DNA from: Salvelinus alpinus
Taxonomy: Eukaryota > Chordata > Actinopteri > Salmoniformes > Salmonidae
NCBI RefSeq assembly: GCF_045679555.1
Contig: NC_092100.1
Coordinates: 31,683,106-31,747,105, forward strand
Length of the DNA stretch: 64,000 bases
Direction: 5' to 3'
Both the position numbers and the translations under genes were made by a program. Position 1 is the first letter of the stretch, and the number at the start of each line of letters is the position of its first letter. Below, in pieces: positions 10,454 to 21,600 of this stretch. The notes beneath the pieces were generated by a model. It was not told the origin of the DNA. It saw nothing but the letters and a program-made list of their open reading frames with translations, and ran no database searches.

Positions 10454-10842
10454 AGGGGTCTCCCGGGTGGCGCAGAGGTCTAAGGAACTGCAGCGCAGTG
10501 CTAGAGGCGTCACTACATTTCGATCCCAGGCTAGGGGAGGGTTTGGCCGGATGGGATTTCCTTGTCCCATCGCACTCTAGCAACTCCTTGTGGCGGGCCA
10601 GGCGCAAGGACGCTGACTTCGGTCGCCAGTTGTACGGTGTTTCCTCCTACACATTGGTGCAGCTGGCTTCCGGGTTAAGTGAGCAGTGTGTCAAGAAGCA
10701 GTGCGGCTTGGCAGGGTTGTGTTTCGGGGGACGGATGGCTCTCAACCTTCGCCTCTCCTGAGTCCATATGGGAGTTGCAGCGATGGGACAAGACTGTAAC
10801 TACCAATTGGATATCACGAAATTGGGGAGGAAAAGTACCTCC
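10454..10842 (+). mobile_element. tRNA-derived salmonid SINE
   Basis: It opens GGGTCTCCCGGGTGGCGCAG, with an A-box-like TGGCGCAGAGG at 10468. A decayed B-box (TTCGATCCC) lies near 10520. The body (GTTTCCTCCTACACATTGGT, GGCTTCCGGGTTAAG, AAGAAGCAGTGCGGCTTGG) and the end ATTGGATATCACGAAATTGG are those of an abundant salmonid SINE transcribed by RNA polymerase III. It is not a tRNA gene: there is no acceptor-stem pairing. Confidence 0.8.
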
Positions 10843-10877
10843 CCAAAATGATTTGAGCATTAAGGCCTGCAGTGTGA

Positions 10878-10962
10878 ACAAAACTTTAGTTGCAACTGGG
10901 GTTGGATTGAAAACCTATAGTACGGTAGCTCTCCAGGAACAGGGTTGGAGAGCCCTTCTTTA
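10878..10962 (+). repeat. partial hAT-type MITE, related to 60009-60176
   Basis: CTGGGGTTGGATTGAAAACC, GGTAGCTCTCCAGGAACAGG and GTTGGAGAGCCC match one half of the palindromic element at 60009-60176. The other half is missing, so this is a fragment. Confidence 0.6.
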
Positions 10963-11089
10963 AGGTAAATAGTTGAATGACATTCTGCACATGGCTAATA
11001 GAAAAGAGGAAAAGAAACAAGATGCTATGCTGATGATGCTACGTTTGTATTCATTTGAAAAGAAAAGAAGAGCCACACTCTAGGAGCTC

Positions 11090-11150
11090 AGATGCAATAA
11101 TTGAATAACCAACGTTTCGACAGACAAGCTGTCTTCATCAGGGTACAAGG
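11090..11150 (-). ncRNA. hammerhead-ribozyme-like motif in a Penelope-like element remnant
   Basis: On the minus strand, CTGATGA (11135-11141) is followed by GACAG, a short loop and CTGTC, which can pair as a 5-bp stem, and then GAAAC (complement of 11114-11118). CTGATGA-stem-GAAA is the hammerhead catalytic core. Penelope-like retroelements are known to carry hammerheads in their terminal repeats, and ACGTTTCGACAG with CTTCATCAGGGT is typical of such ends. The closing stems I and III were not established, so self-cleavage is not shown. Confidence 0.45.
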
Positions 11151-11159
11151 ACGTATAAT

Positions 11160-12814
11160 AATGTTTGTATTCATTCCCACTATGCCTGTAGACTAAGAAA
11201 TGAAGTGAATTATGTTATGCTTACTGGATGAAGTTAAACGAGCATTTAGACCAGCCTTCCTAATTGAACTTTCGAAAACAACATTTATATTGACGCTCTG
11301 TCATTGGGCTATGTCACACTCTGCCTTATTTATAGGAGTCGAGTTATTGGCCAAGTTTATTATTTTGCACCCAAGTTAAGTATGTAGAAAAATATATGTA
11401 TATTTTTTTTTTGCCCTTTCTCACTGTGCACGTTTTCACTTTTGCACTTCAGCGTCACACTTTAATCAAGAGAACATTATATTTTTGCTATTCAAGTCTC
11501 TCATTACCCTATACAGTTGACAGAATGGGGGTCTGTCTTTCATCCGAGTTTAACTATATGAAACATTTCAACCTGTGGATGATCGGCTACTACAGACAGT
11601 GCTTATTGCATAATCCTCAAATAACAGATCTACATTATAGCCCTCCTTCCTTAGTGGTAGCCCATGTGTTTGCTCTGCTAACAAGGCCAACCACTGCCAT
11701 CTACTGATCTATACTCCAAATAAAGTCCCAGCTACAGTATATCACATAAAGACATAATCAATACTTCAACATAACATTCACCTCAAAAGGAGCCCATAAA
11801 ACCAAATATTTTTTATGGGTCGTTATGATGAGTTTACATAGTCAAAGAAGGGCCTAGGCGCTGTAATATTTTTTTTTGTTGAACAAAACATTGGCTCTAC
11901 AGCAAAAGGTGAGATGATATCTTCAAACTTACACCTTTGAAATGGTGCCTACAGTGTTAGCTTCCGCACTGTAGTTACAACAACACAATATGAACAACCG
12001 AGCACATCACCACAGAGATTTTAACGTGGGCTGCGGCTGAGTTCATAGAAATGTCCTACATTAATCATTAAAGTCAATAAATATTTGATCTTTGTTATGA
12101 GTCATTCAAAGTGAGGCCCTTTTTGTTGGTCTCTCTCTCTCTCTCACACACACACATTTGGACAAGCTGCTCAGTGGCCCTGAAACACAGCATGTTATGC
12201 CGCTCCGTTGATCATCATTCAGTGTTGCTCCCTACATCTGAATGTGATGTAAATGATATGATGAATTCCTCTAAGGCAACATTTACATTACTTTAGCTTT
12301 TTCAAAGTGCAAAGGTTGACAGACTATAGTGTAAAGAGCAAGGTTCACTTCCAGCTAACGGAAGTGGGAGACCAAGGCATTTTGAGACCACAGTACATAG
12401 GGGACATGAGGAAAATAATCTTGACATGAAGATCAAGCCTGTATCAAATAGACATACAGGATGCCAAATAAATAAAATACTGGTTGAAATGCTGTTGCCT
12501 TGCTGTCATGTTAGTAAAGGGGTCAACTGTCTGGAGGTGTCTTGTGGGCTTCAGCTGGTTGGATGGATGTGAGTTTTAAATGGGGGAAAAACACTGAAAT
12601 ATGCATGTCTACTATTAACTTAGCGTTTAGTCATATGCATGCTCATAACTCAGTGTTGTATGATGATGTCAAGGGAAGATTATCTTAGAATTGTATCTAT
12701 GTTCTCATATTTGTAAGGAACCATTCACTGTGGCTTGGAATTGAGATAATGCAGGCATGCTAGATCTTTCCAGGCGTGAAATATGAGACAAGCGTTGACC
12801 CAGTTGACAGCTTG
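11160..12814. other. unassigned stretch with one microsatellite
   Basis: No supported gene is seen. The 103-codon frame at 11396-11707 has no family match and begins in a poly-T region. A (CT)n(CA)n microsatellite lies at about 12131-12155. T-rich runs occur near 11402 and 11870. Confidence 0.35.
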
Positions 12815-13013
12815 CAGTGTTTCCCCTAGGATTTTTTTCAGCAGCGGTGGCAGAGTTTGCACGGGAGGGGGGCGGGGGTCTTCCTGCAGGGGGGTGGGGT
12901 GTGCTCTTCCTGTGGGGTGGTGTCTTCCTGGGGCATACATCTATAAATAATTTTTTTTCAAACAATTATTTTTTCAAATGTGCTGCTGCTAACTGCATAT
13001 AGGGGAAACACTG
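12815..13013 (+). mobile_element. hAT-like MITE, 199 bp
   Basis: Terminal inverted repeats are CAGTGTTTCCCCT on the left and AGGGGAAACACTG on the right. The flanks share GCTTG (12810-12814 and 13014-13018), part of what may once have been an 8-bp duplication. The interior is G-rich (GGGGGGCGGGGG) and has no transposase. Confidence 0.8.
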
Positions 13014-14082
13014 GCTTGTTCACACATTAGATCATGCAGTGAAAGTGATTTGCTGTTGAAAATGCACACATGCCCGATTGCATGGTGGCGGTGGGTGGTG
13101 TTTGTAAAGATAGGTTAGATAATCGAGCAAGTGGGTGGGGGTATCCACCACACTTCCGCCTGTTTCACTGTCATTTCCAAAAGCTTTAGAAAAAGCATTA
13201 TATTGTACTGTACTGAAGCTAATAAACAAGATGTCATGGTTTAGAGAAATGTATGCCTAATGGCCCGGGAGAATACATTACATCTTACATTGTGTAATTA
13301 ACTCAGGCATTGTCCCCTTGCTGCAGCAACTGATCCGTTAACAGACCTATTCCTCCTGTTATTAAAAAGGTGTTCATAAAAATCCTGTTTCCTTTCCAGT
13401 AATAGCACCACTGCAGATTAGGTCCTTCACACATCAACAGGTTTGATGCAGTTCTATTCTACAGCATGTCTCTTTTTAACATACAATTCCAATCTATTTG
13501 TGTTATTTAAATTGAGCCCAAAAACTATTTTTTCACTATTCTAGAAATTATACTCTTAACTGAATTAAACATAATAAAGAGTTCTGATCGACCCTAGCCG
13601 AGAAACCATTATTCAACTCAGCAAAAGGCCTACATGCATTACACATGTATTGACACATTATTGTCATGATGACCCTATGATCCTCCACAGCACATTCTTC
13701 ATCAGTTCTAGAGGGAAGACGTGTGTGCAACTGCTAACTACCCCATAGCCAGGCAAAGAGTGGACTGACAACTGTCCCACTGTTCTAGACATCAGTGTCT
13801 GTCTCTGGATGAGTGGAGAATGTCAGGCTCCCCCTGAGTATTACAAGGCTGCTCACTAACCTGTGGATAGCCTTCCATAAGCACACCTTTAGCACATCCA
13901 CCTCCTGATTAAGACATGCACTGTAATTCAACCCTGTGCCTCAGCATCCATTGGTCCTAGGCAGTAGTCTTAGAAGACACACTTTGATGGTGAAATTCAG
14001 ACATACTTGTTGAAAATAAGAATGAAGAATTCTGACCTCTGTCGGTATAACCATTTTACAAGAAAGTAGAAAATTCCATTCT
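13014..14082. other. unassigned stretch
   Basis: No gene, SINE or terminal inverted repeat is recognised. Open frames are short and overlapping. Base composition is ordinary for the window. Confidence 0.35.
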
Positions 14083-14217
14083 TAGGCTGCATTTACACAG
14101 GCAGACCAATACTGATATTTTGCCAAATTATTGGCAGTATATCTGATCTGGTTGGTCACAAGACCAATAATAACTGGGAAATTATTAGAAATGGGCTGCC
14201 TGTGTAAACACAGCCTA
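14083..14217. mobile_element. palindromic MITE, copy 1
   Basis: The left end TAGGCTGCATTTACACAGGC is mirrored by CTGCCTGTGTAAACACAGCC plus TA at the right, giving a 22-bp inverted repeat with two mismatches. The same family is present at 60205-60342. A target duplication could not be defined with confidence, so the superfamily is left open. Confidence 0.75.
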
Positions 14218-15020
14218 TAATCCCCACAGATGTTCTTTCTAAAGTCAAACAGCACCATCTAGAGGCTCAATTGTCTGCTAGTAGGGCCAATTAGTCTCCA
14301 TTGAAAATAGACTACAGGGCCAATGCTAAAGGATTTTATTCTCATTGCAAATACTGTTTTCTATAGGGTTATATCCAATTCAAGGATACCAACAGGTTTA
14401 ACTGCTCTAGGCCGTTTTGGCCCCAGTTATAACCAAGAGGTGACCAGGGTTGCGTTCAGTACGACAGAACATTATGCAATGTTGAATTCAACAGAAACAT
14501 TACTTTACTGAATGATCCGTTAAAAAACATTATGATTATGGTGGCCCAGATGGCAGTTACCATATGGTGTGCAGCACAAGTTTTGTAATTTCAGATGGTC
14601 ACACCCATATTGATCAGGCCACACCTCGCCATATCCACCAAACGGGAGCAAATGTACCTCAAAGGCTGTTGAAGAACGGTGCTCACCATTTTGGGGAAAC
14701 ATGTGGTTCAGTACAAACCGTCACGCAACACAGCAAACGTTGAAGCAAACTGAATGCAGCCCAGGACTAACAAATAAAATAAAATGTATTCCATCCGGTG
14801 ACGTATCATTATTTATTTCCCGGTTTGAGGGACTGTTTGTTTCAAGGCCCCAGGGTTTTGGTCTAGAAGCATGGTTTCCACTGTACCCAGAGGACAACGT
14901 TGGGTACTGCAGTTTAGCTGAAGTAAAGCCCAAAAATACAATTTCCATAGACGGCCCCATAAAGAAATGTTTAAATTGCATACAAGACACTCACTCACAA
15001 CCGAAGATATAAAACATTTT
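14218..15020. other. unassigned stretch
   Basis: No gene is supported. The overlapping frames at 14701-15012 (+) and 14721-14990 (-) are antisense to one another and show no family motif. Confidence 0.35.
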
Positions 15021-15102
15021 TATACCATGCCATTGTTGAATACTAGTTTCTGATTGGCTTGAAAGGCATTCTAGAGCGTGCATTATGGAGTGTGCATTAT
15101 TT

Positions 15103-15236
15103 AAGTGATAATGCCCTCGAAGCCGGTTTTTGGAGAATATATTGGCACGGGTGTTGTTAAGCCCGAGACGAAGTCGAGGGCCAGCAAACCATGCCAATAT
15201 ATCCTCCAAACACCGGCTTCGAGGGCATTATCACTT
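15103..15236. repeat. 45-bp inverted repeat, 43/45 paired
   Basis: The left arm 15103-15147 (starting AAGTGATAATGCCCTCGAAG) is the reverse complement of 15192-15236 with two mismatches. A 44-nt centre separates them. The whole can fold as a long hairpin. Confidence 0.9.
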
Positions 15237-16687
15237 TTATACAGCGGGTTACCAACATATTACAATAATGAATTGCATATTTTCATTTTAAAAAGTTATT
15301 TTGATTAATTTATTCATACTATTTCATCCTTCCACAGATATAGTCCTGACATAAATCTAGGGTTGCTACCAAAGCCGGCTGGTCATTCGTTCTATCGGTT
15401 CGGTTGACAGAGACGCTACCCAGTCATTAAGTATTTTTGTTCTGTATCTATGGACGCGACCCAGTCGTTTGTTCTAAATGTTCTATTGCCATACTGGCTG
15501 GCAACATTCTTATCCCTTGCTTGCTAGCTAGCCAACTATGGCTAACTTACAGTCACTTCAAACAGTGCAGCCAGAATAACAACAAAGTAGCTGCATTTGC
15601 ATTTGTTTAAGCTGTTTCCCAGTGACATTTATTTGGATACATCCATAACAATGAGCTAATGATGCACAATTTCACCTGGCATAGAAAATGTGCTCTCTCG
15701 TCAGGACACTGTTTTTCAGAGGACCTAGTCAACACCACAGCTAAGACAATCACTTCAAAAAGAAGCTGGAAAGACTGCAAACTAGCTGCACTTCGTTTCA
15801 TTTTACCTGTTCTCTATTGATATTTCTTTGTATATAGCCATAAAAATGCTGCTGATTCATGATTTCGACTGACTGAGAAAAGCTGCCTTCCTGCATGTCT
15901 CATCCCGACTCCCAACACGTTCATTACTATGCAACAGCTGGAGAACAAATTTGAATCTAGATTTTTTTTTTGCAAATGTCAGAGTGACAGGTTTATACAA
16001 ATGTCCTCTGTTGAAAACGAAATGTTAGTCTAAAATAGATGTGATATAATGTCTAGATGCTTTTTATAAATTGCCTGGCTGGGCAATGAGACAGTGGATT
16101 GTGCGGTCGATGGAACATAGTAAATAGGCATTTTAATGTCATAGCTTTAGCCGGTGGTAACTTGTGGAATTGACACATTGACACCTGCTGGAATGTGGAA
16201 TAGACACCTGCTGGAATGCAGTTTTAATCAATAAACTTTCAAGATTAGACACACCCATTTTCTAATTCCCTATAATGCAATACAATATTCAATGGATAGA
16301 CAGTTCATTCTAAAATCTTACATGTTCTATGTTTGAGCTGCTTTTGAAAGCAAACGTCAAATTGAAAATATGAATATGGTATTGTTTAATTGTATTTTCA
16401 TAATAGCAAGCTAGCAGGACTGATGGTTTGGTTAGCTAAGCTAGCAAGTCTGTTTGTTTGCATTGCTTGATGTTTGGGGTTTTAGGCTGGGTTTCTGTAC
16501 AGCACTTTGATATATCAGCTGATGTAAGAAGGGCTATATAAACAAATTTGATTTGATTACCAATGCAACTACTATAGCCATCTAGTAAATTTGCTAGCTA
16601 CTTCTGTGGATGTTGAACACATTTCTAGCAGCAAATGTGTTCAATTTAACTGTGGTATAAGCGGGACAATCAACTCAGGACTCTATA

Positions 16688-16790
16688 CGTTCTCCGGAAA
16701 ATAATGCAACTCTCTGGAAGGTGTGTGCCACTCCGCAAGTGCACTGTGGCACACACATTCCACGTAGTGCATTATTTTCCACAGAACGCA
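16688..16790. repeat. imperfect inverted repeat
   Basis: CGTTCTCCGGAAAATAATGC at 16689 pairs with GCATTATTTTCCACAGAACG at the right, and GGTGTGTGCCA pairs with TGGCACACAC near the centre. Small bulges break the stem. Confidence 0.75.
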
Positions 16791-16938
16791 TAGCCCCTCA
16801 CTGATTATCAATTTCATATTCATCCACTGTCTGTCATGTTTCTGGATGAGCTGATGAAGTAGCATCTGCTCACGCTTGCTCTAGTGCTAGTGCACTAGAG
16901 CAAGATCTAGACTGGATCTAGACAACCACAAAATGGCA

Positions 16939-17725
16939 TACAGTGCATTCGGAAAGTATTCAGATGCCTTCCCTTTTTCCACATTTTGTTACGTAACAGC
17001 CTTATTCTAAAATGGATAACTTAAAAAAAAATCTTCATCAATCTACACACAATACCCCATAATGACAAAGGGAAAATAGTTTTTTTGAAATGCTTACAAA
17101 TGTATTCAAAATAAAAACAGAAATAACTTATTTACATAAGTATTCAGACCCTTTGCTATGAGACTCAAAATTGAGCTCAGGTGGATGCTGGTTCATTTTA
17201 TCAGCCTTGAGCTGTTTCTACAACTTGATTGGAGTCCACCTGTGGTACATTAAATTGATTGGACATGTTTTGGAAAGGCACACACCTGTATATATAAGTT
17301 CCCACAGTTGACAGTGCATGTCAGAGCAAAAATCAAGCCATGAGGTCGATGGAATTGGCCCTAGAGCTCCGAGACAGGATCGTCTCGAGGCACAGATCTG
17401 GGGAAGAGTACCATAACATTTCTGCAGCATTGAAGGTCCCCAAGAAGACAGTGGCCTCCATCATTCTTAAATGGAAGAAGTTTGGAACCACCAAGACACT
17501 TCCTAGAGCTGGCCGGCCGGACAAACTGAGCAATCGTGGGAGAACGGACTTGGTAAGGGAGGTGACCAAGAACCTGATAGACACTGACAGAGCTCCAAAG
17601 TTCCTCCTTGGAGATGGGAAAATCTTCCAGAAGAACAACCATCTCTGCAACAGTCCACCATGCGTTTATGGTAGAGTGCCCAGACGGAAGCCACTCCTCA
17701 GTAAAAGGCACATGACAGCATATCT
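16939..17725 (+). mobile_element. Tc1-like element, 3' truncated
   Basis: TA at 16939-16940 followed by CAGTGCATTCGGAAAGTATT marks the left terminal repeat. The subterminal ACACAATACCCCATAATGAC and AAGTATTCAGACCCTTTGCT blocks, and a transposase start near 17340, follow. Family similarity ends near 17725, so the catalytic half and right end are missing. Confidence 0.85.
17340..17715 (+). pseudogene. Tc1 transposase, N-terminal half
   Basis: The frame from ATG 17340 gives a paired-type helix-turn-helix: LELRDRIVSRHRSGEEYHNI, LKVPKKTVASIILKWKKFGT, then GRPDKLSNRGRTDLVREV. A frame disturbance near 17590 is followed by sequence that in intact copies continues toward the DD34E core, with KNNHLCNSPP and KRHMT in shifted frames. 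The DNA-binding half alone cannot transpose. The copy is a fossil. Confidence 0.8.
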
Positions 17726-18715
17726 GGAGGCTGCCGAACCGCCCCAGTCCCGGGCCCCTGGATCCCTTTTCCCCAGAGCTGAAGATCCAAATCACATTCT
17801 GTGCATGTGTTACTTTACCTCTAGAGGCTCTAGGCCTACTTTACGCACAAATCTTTGTTGTCACCCACCCTTCACATTTCTCACTGTCAAGTCGTGAATT
17901 ACAATTCTTCAAGTTTTACTGGTGAAATGTCCATGCAGCATCTTCATGACAATTATTTGACCAATCAGTATCATGGGCATATGCATTTAATATCTTCTTG
18001 AGTTATATAGACTACGATGTTGTTTCAAAGTAGGCCTAGCATATAGACATACAGTAGTGTTTTGAATTAGCTATGTACAGTGAGCAAATTTTTTATTAGA
18101 TGGTGTTAAACTGTGGCATGCTTGCGTTTTGTTTAAATCGAAGTACATATTTTGCCTATTGGCACGCACTGTTGAGTTTTGGCCGTATGAGAAAAAAATG
18201 TGACCGTCCGCACAATCATCCTGTAATCTCATAAGAAATGTTTTTTTGTACAACTATGCTATTATATTTGTCTCTGTTATGTAGAAAACAGTCATTATGT
18301 GATCTTGCATACATTCATTCAGCTAATTCACCATACGCCAGAGTAGCCTGTTCTCTGGGCAGCCGAACAAGTAGAGCAGAGACTGCATGAAGTAGATAAT
18401 TCCGCACATGAGCAGAACTTCTGACATTTAGCTGTCGGGAAGAGGGGTCCAGAGAAGTTAGATCAGCAGCCACTCTGTTGTTGGCTTGTTCACAACTTGG
18501 ATTTTAAGCTGAATATACACCCTCAGCTTTTATTTTCTTATCGCCCTACTTTTAAAGAGTCCTAGTTACATAGTCCAGTTACGCACTAGTGTTAATAATT
18601 TACCATGTAATATATATTTTTTTTCTTCAGTTTTAGGCTTACTTTCTTTCCCGGGTCCTGATCAACTTTCAAGCCTACCTGTGAGCGGCTCCTGCCCTCC
18701 CTCTAATCGGGATAT
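17726..18715. other. unassigned stretch
   Basis: No gene or classifiable repeat is seen. The sequence is AT-rich with short poly-A and poly-T runs. The start of the dispersed repeat at about 18716 bounds it. Confidence 0.35.
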
Positions 18716-19160
18716 TATGTTACAGCAAAGATGATCTATTATATTAACAAGATAGTCGAGTGACCGCTCTAGCGATGTAAATATATGTCCTCAAAGATGG
18801 AAGACAGGCGGGATGGGAGGTGGGACAATTCTAGCCAATGAAAGGGCAGATACGTGAACAACGTGAACAACCGGCACAACTTCGATATGAAGTTTTTTTT
18901 TTTTTAAGTTGCTGAAATGCCATGTGTGTTCAGTTATATCAGTGCATTCGTAACAACCTAAGCATTACTAAACTTCTATTCGATCAAATAAGCCTCAGGT
19001 AGCAAATTAGAAATTACATTTTTTGTTGACCAAACTCGACACTCTCATTGACCTCCATAAAAAAAAGTGTTTTTTTGGCGGACTAAACCCTCTCGCTTCA
19101 CTTCTTCCTCTCTGGTTACAGTCCTGGGGGGTGTGGCACAGGTAAACTGCTGATCTTTTC
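18716..19160 (+). repeat. dispersed repeat R, copy 1 (uninterrupted)
   Basis: Landmarks are ATCTATTATATTAACAAGAT, AATTCTAGCCAATGAAAGGG, CACAACTTCGATATGAAG, CCTAAGCATTACTAAACTTC and TTGTTGACCAAACTCGACAC. All occur in the same order in copies at 19790-21600 and 22086-22440. The GATAT at about 18881 is unoccupied here, whereas copy 2 has a solo LTR at that point. Confidence 0.75.
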
Positions 19161-19790
19161 TTACTTTCGTGAAGAAACACAAGTATTTCATTGCATTGAA
19201 AACTATTCACAGGGAAGGCAAGACAACATGAAATAGTTCATTCAGTAATCGAGAATCTCACCCTGTCAAAGTAATTTCACTCTTTTACCTCAAAATGTGT
19301 ATTTCCTGAATGAACAGTAAGTATCTGGTTTGACTGAGAATAACATGATTCAATGAATGCCTTTTACAGTATGATTGGCTTAAACTGTTACAGGGGTTTT
19401 CTCGTTTGGGCAAAAGACCACCCTCCATCCTCTCTCCACTGTGACCCGGAAACCAATAAGTGGTTCAGTGGTCGAGGAGGGTGTCAGTTCGTTAGTAGGC
19501 AAACAGAGGAGTGTCCTCCCTTCCTCGATAGCCACCTTTTATCGAGGATACTCATGTGTATCCTACCGAAGAAGAGTTTTAAAATCTGCCACACCACCTT
19601 TGAATCAGCTTTTGTTTTGTCACAGAAAAACATGCACATAATTAAAAACAATATGCTACTTATTGTTTTATCTATAAAGTGTATTGCACAACTAACTTAA
19701 TTTGTTTTGATCAATTAACACATTTATTTTGGGATCCACCCCTGTAAATGTAATTTGCCTAATGATGCGGGAGTGGAGAAGGACTGTCTC
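19161..19790. other. unassigned stretch
   Basis: Overlapping frames at 19353-19700 and 19441-19641 show no family. A small hairpin CCTCGATA...TATCGAGG lies near 19530-19560. Nothing else is recognised. Confidence 0.35.
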
Positions 19791-20282
19791 ATTTGAAGCA
19801 CAGATTATCAGATACTCAAGTAGCCGCTCTACATTTCTTAAAAAATGTAAGGCAGTCGGGAGGAAGCAAGATCAGGTGGGACCATTCTAGCCAATGAGAG
19901 GGCAGATACGCGTGTGAACAACACAGTGGTGGGCCGTCAGGGCCTGCAAGGCCTTCTCTGCTGGCCTAAACATCATCAGAATATAATTTTTTTTTAAATA
20001 TATTTTCCCACAAATATGTATTAAATGATTCCCCAGAGTAAGAGTTATACTCTTCATTTCATAGCTTTCCTCTTGGTTGCACTGCTTCCAGCCCCAGGTT
20101 GAGATTTGGAGGGCTGGTCTTTATGTTAGATCTTTTATCCAATCATATTCAGCCATCATGTGTTGCCAGGGGTCTAAAATCTGCCCTCGGGCCTTCAGAA
20201 TCAACAGTGCGGGCGCTTGTAGCTTAAAGGGAATGGAAATTAAAATTTTGTGTCAACCAATCAGCTTTAGAGTTGGCTATTG

Positions 20283-20333
20283 TACGCCTGCTGGCTGGCT
20301 CCAGTGTTACACAGGAGCCAGCTAGCAGGCGTA
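20283..20333. repeat. 20-bp inverted repeat inside the hAT element
   Basis: TACGCCTGCTGGCTGGCTCC at 20283-20302 pairs with 20314-20333 (one mismatch) around an 11-nt loop. It lies in the 5' leader of the transposase frame. Confidence 0.85.
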
Positions 20334-20466
20334 GTGCGTCCACGTCTTTTGATTGGATTACCAATATTGAGAGGCAGGTCCTATGGGCAGGTCTATGCAG
20401 ATCTAGGAAACTGAATTTGATAAACGAATTAATTCGCGTTCTACTAAGCTGTTTTTTCAACCCACA

Positions 20467-20706
20467 ATGGCGGAAGGAGGAGAAGATATCGATTTGGTTG
20501 AGGATATAATTATAACGCCATTCTCAAGACGAACTTTTCAAGAAAAGTTAGACATTGTAAGGAGAGGTCGCCCGACGCCACAAAGCCTTTCACAGGCGGG
20601 AAAGGGGTTCGTTCGCTCGCCACTTTCAAAGTTTCAACTACGAGCGCTATGGCTCCGAGAAGCACTGCAAACTGTACTGCTGGGAATGCCTATTATTTGC
20701 AAGTGA
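20467..20706 (+). pseudogene. hAT transposase N-terminus (ZMYM1-like), truncated
   Basis: The frame reads MAEGGEDIDL ... TPFSRRTFQEKLDIVRRGRP ... SQAGKGFVR and then, after a frame change, sequence equivalent to the start of a TTF-type zinc-finger domain. This N-terminus is typical of the hAT transposases annotated in fish as zinc finger MYM-type 1-like. The catalytic and dimerisation domains are absent, because the element jumps to its 3' terminal region within about 250 bp. Confidence 0.7.
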
Positions 20707-20974
20707 TCGATTTGGTGTTTGGAGCCACACTGGCTTTGCAAACTTGAGTTGTCTGTTAAACACTGTTTACCCCAAAATTTCAATTTGTCAATTTCAAGGT
20801 GACGCAACGCCTGGTTATACTGCGTTTCTGTCTAAATGTATAGTGTCTAGAGCCATGGCATAATGATGGTAATAAGAGGTGGATTAATTCGGGTGGGACT
20901 GTGTAGTACCTCACTGAAGGCCTAGGCCCCAGGCCCACGGCACGCCACTGGAACAACATACACAACTCTGATAT

Positions 20975-21372
20975 TGTCACGAGGGACTAGGTGTGTGAGG
21001 AAGAATCAGGCGCAGAGAGCAGAGAGTTCCACGGGGAAAGGTGCACTTTAATAAGGCACAAAAGCAAGCCCACAACACAGGGCGCGAAATAAATGGACCA
21101 CCCAAAACACAGGGTACTAGTTCTAGAAACCGAACACACCTAAAAATAACGCACACACGTAACACAAGAATAATCCCGCACAAAACAAGGGCGGGTAAAC
21201 GTACTACAAATAAGGAAGCCCATCAAGCACACAAATAGACACAGGTGCAACTAATAAGACAATACAAACAGACAATGAAAAAGGGATCGGTGGCGGCTAG
21301 TAGGCCGGTGACGACGACCACCGAGCACTGCCCGAACAGGCAAGGGAGCCAACTTCGGCGGAAGTGGTGACA
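20975..21372 (-). mobile_element. solo LTR (398 bp) with exact 5-bp target duplication
   Basis: On the plus strand it runs TGTCACGAGGGACTAGGTGT to GGCGGAAGTGGTGACA, with TG...CA ends. It is flanked by GATAT on both sides (20970-20974 and 21373-21377). AATAAA-like sequence on the minus strand lies near 21050. Five-bp duplications are typical of gypsy and retroviral integrases. No internal region is present, so it is a solo LTR left by recombination. Confidence 0.85.
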
Positions 21373-21600
21373 GATATAAAGTGTTTTTTCTCAGTCACCG
21401 GGATGTCACGTGTCCTACTTATATCAGTACACTCATAACAACCTAAGCATTACTAAAACTTATATTAGGCCAAATAAGCCACATATAGCAAATAAGCCAT
21501 TACATTTTTTGTTGACCAAATTTGACACTCATTGACCATACAAAAACTCCTTTGAGAGCAAAAAAACCCCCAAAATTGCCACTTGCTGGAGAAAACATAT

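Larger units (their letters stand above)
15021..16870. repeat. palindrome-bearing interspersed repeat (unclassified DNA element)
   Basis: Two strong inverted repeats (15103-15236 and 16688-16790) lie near the two ends of this block. The interior has TAGC-rich salmonid-type sequence and no transposase frame. A piece of another abundant repeat tail (GGCTGGGTTTCTGTACAGCA ... TATATAAACAAATTTGATTT) sits at about 16485-16557 and matches 63840-63935. Its terminal structure was not resolved, so the boundaries are approximate. Confidence 0.45.
19924..20950 (+). mobile_element. hAT element, internally deleted, with exact 8-bp target duplication
   Basis: The element starts CAGTGGTGGGCCGTCAGGGC and ends CGGCACGCCACTG. 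It is flanked on both sides by GAACAACA (19916-19923 and 20951-20958), the 8-bp duplication expected of hAT insertion. The length of 1027 bp is too short for a full transposase. Only an N-terminal coding piece (20467-20706) remains, so the element is non-autonomous. A 20-bp inverted repeat lies at 20283-20333. Confidence 0.9.
19790..21600 (+). repeat. dispersed repeat R, copy 2, split by two insertions
   Basis: Repeat R sequence (AGTAGCCGCTCTACATTTCT, ACCATTCTAGCCAATGAGAG) runs to 19923. It resumes for 24 bp at 20951-20974 and continues from 21373 (CCTAAGCATTACTAAAACTT, TTTGTTGACCAAATTTGACA). The gaps are filled by a hAT element (19924-20950) and a solo LTR (20975-21372). Confidence 0.8.

Noticed and set aside
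10454..10560. A tRNA gene
   Set aside because: Only SINE-type A- and B-box remnants are present. There is no cloverleaf or acceptor stem.
12131..12155. CT/CA tract as a regulatory element
   Set aside because: It is an ordinary microsatellite with no nearby gene.
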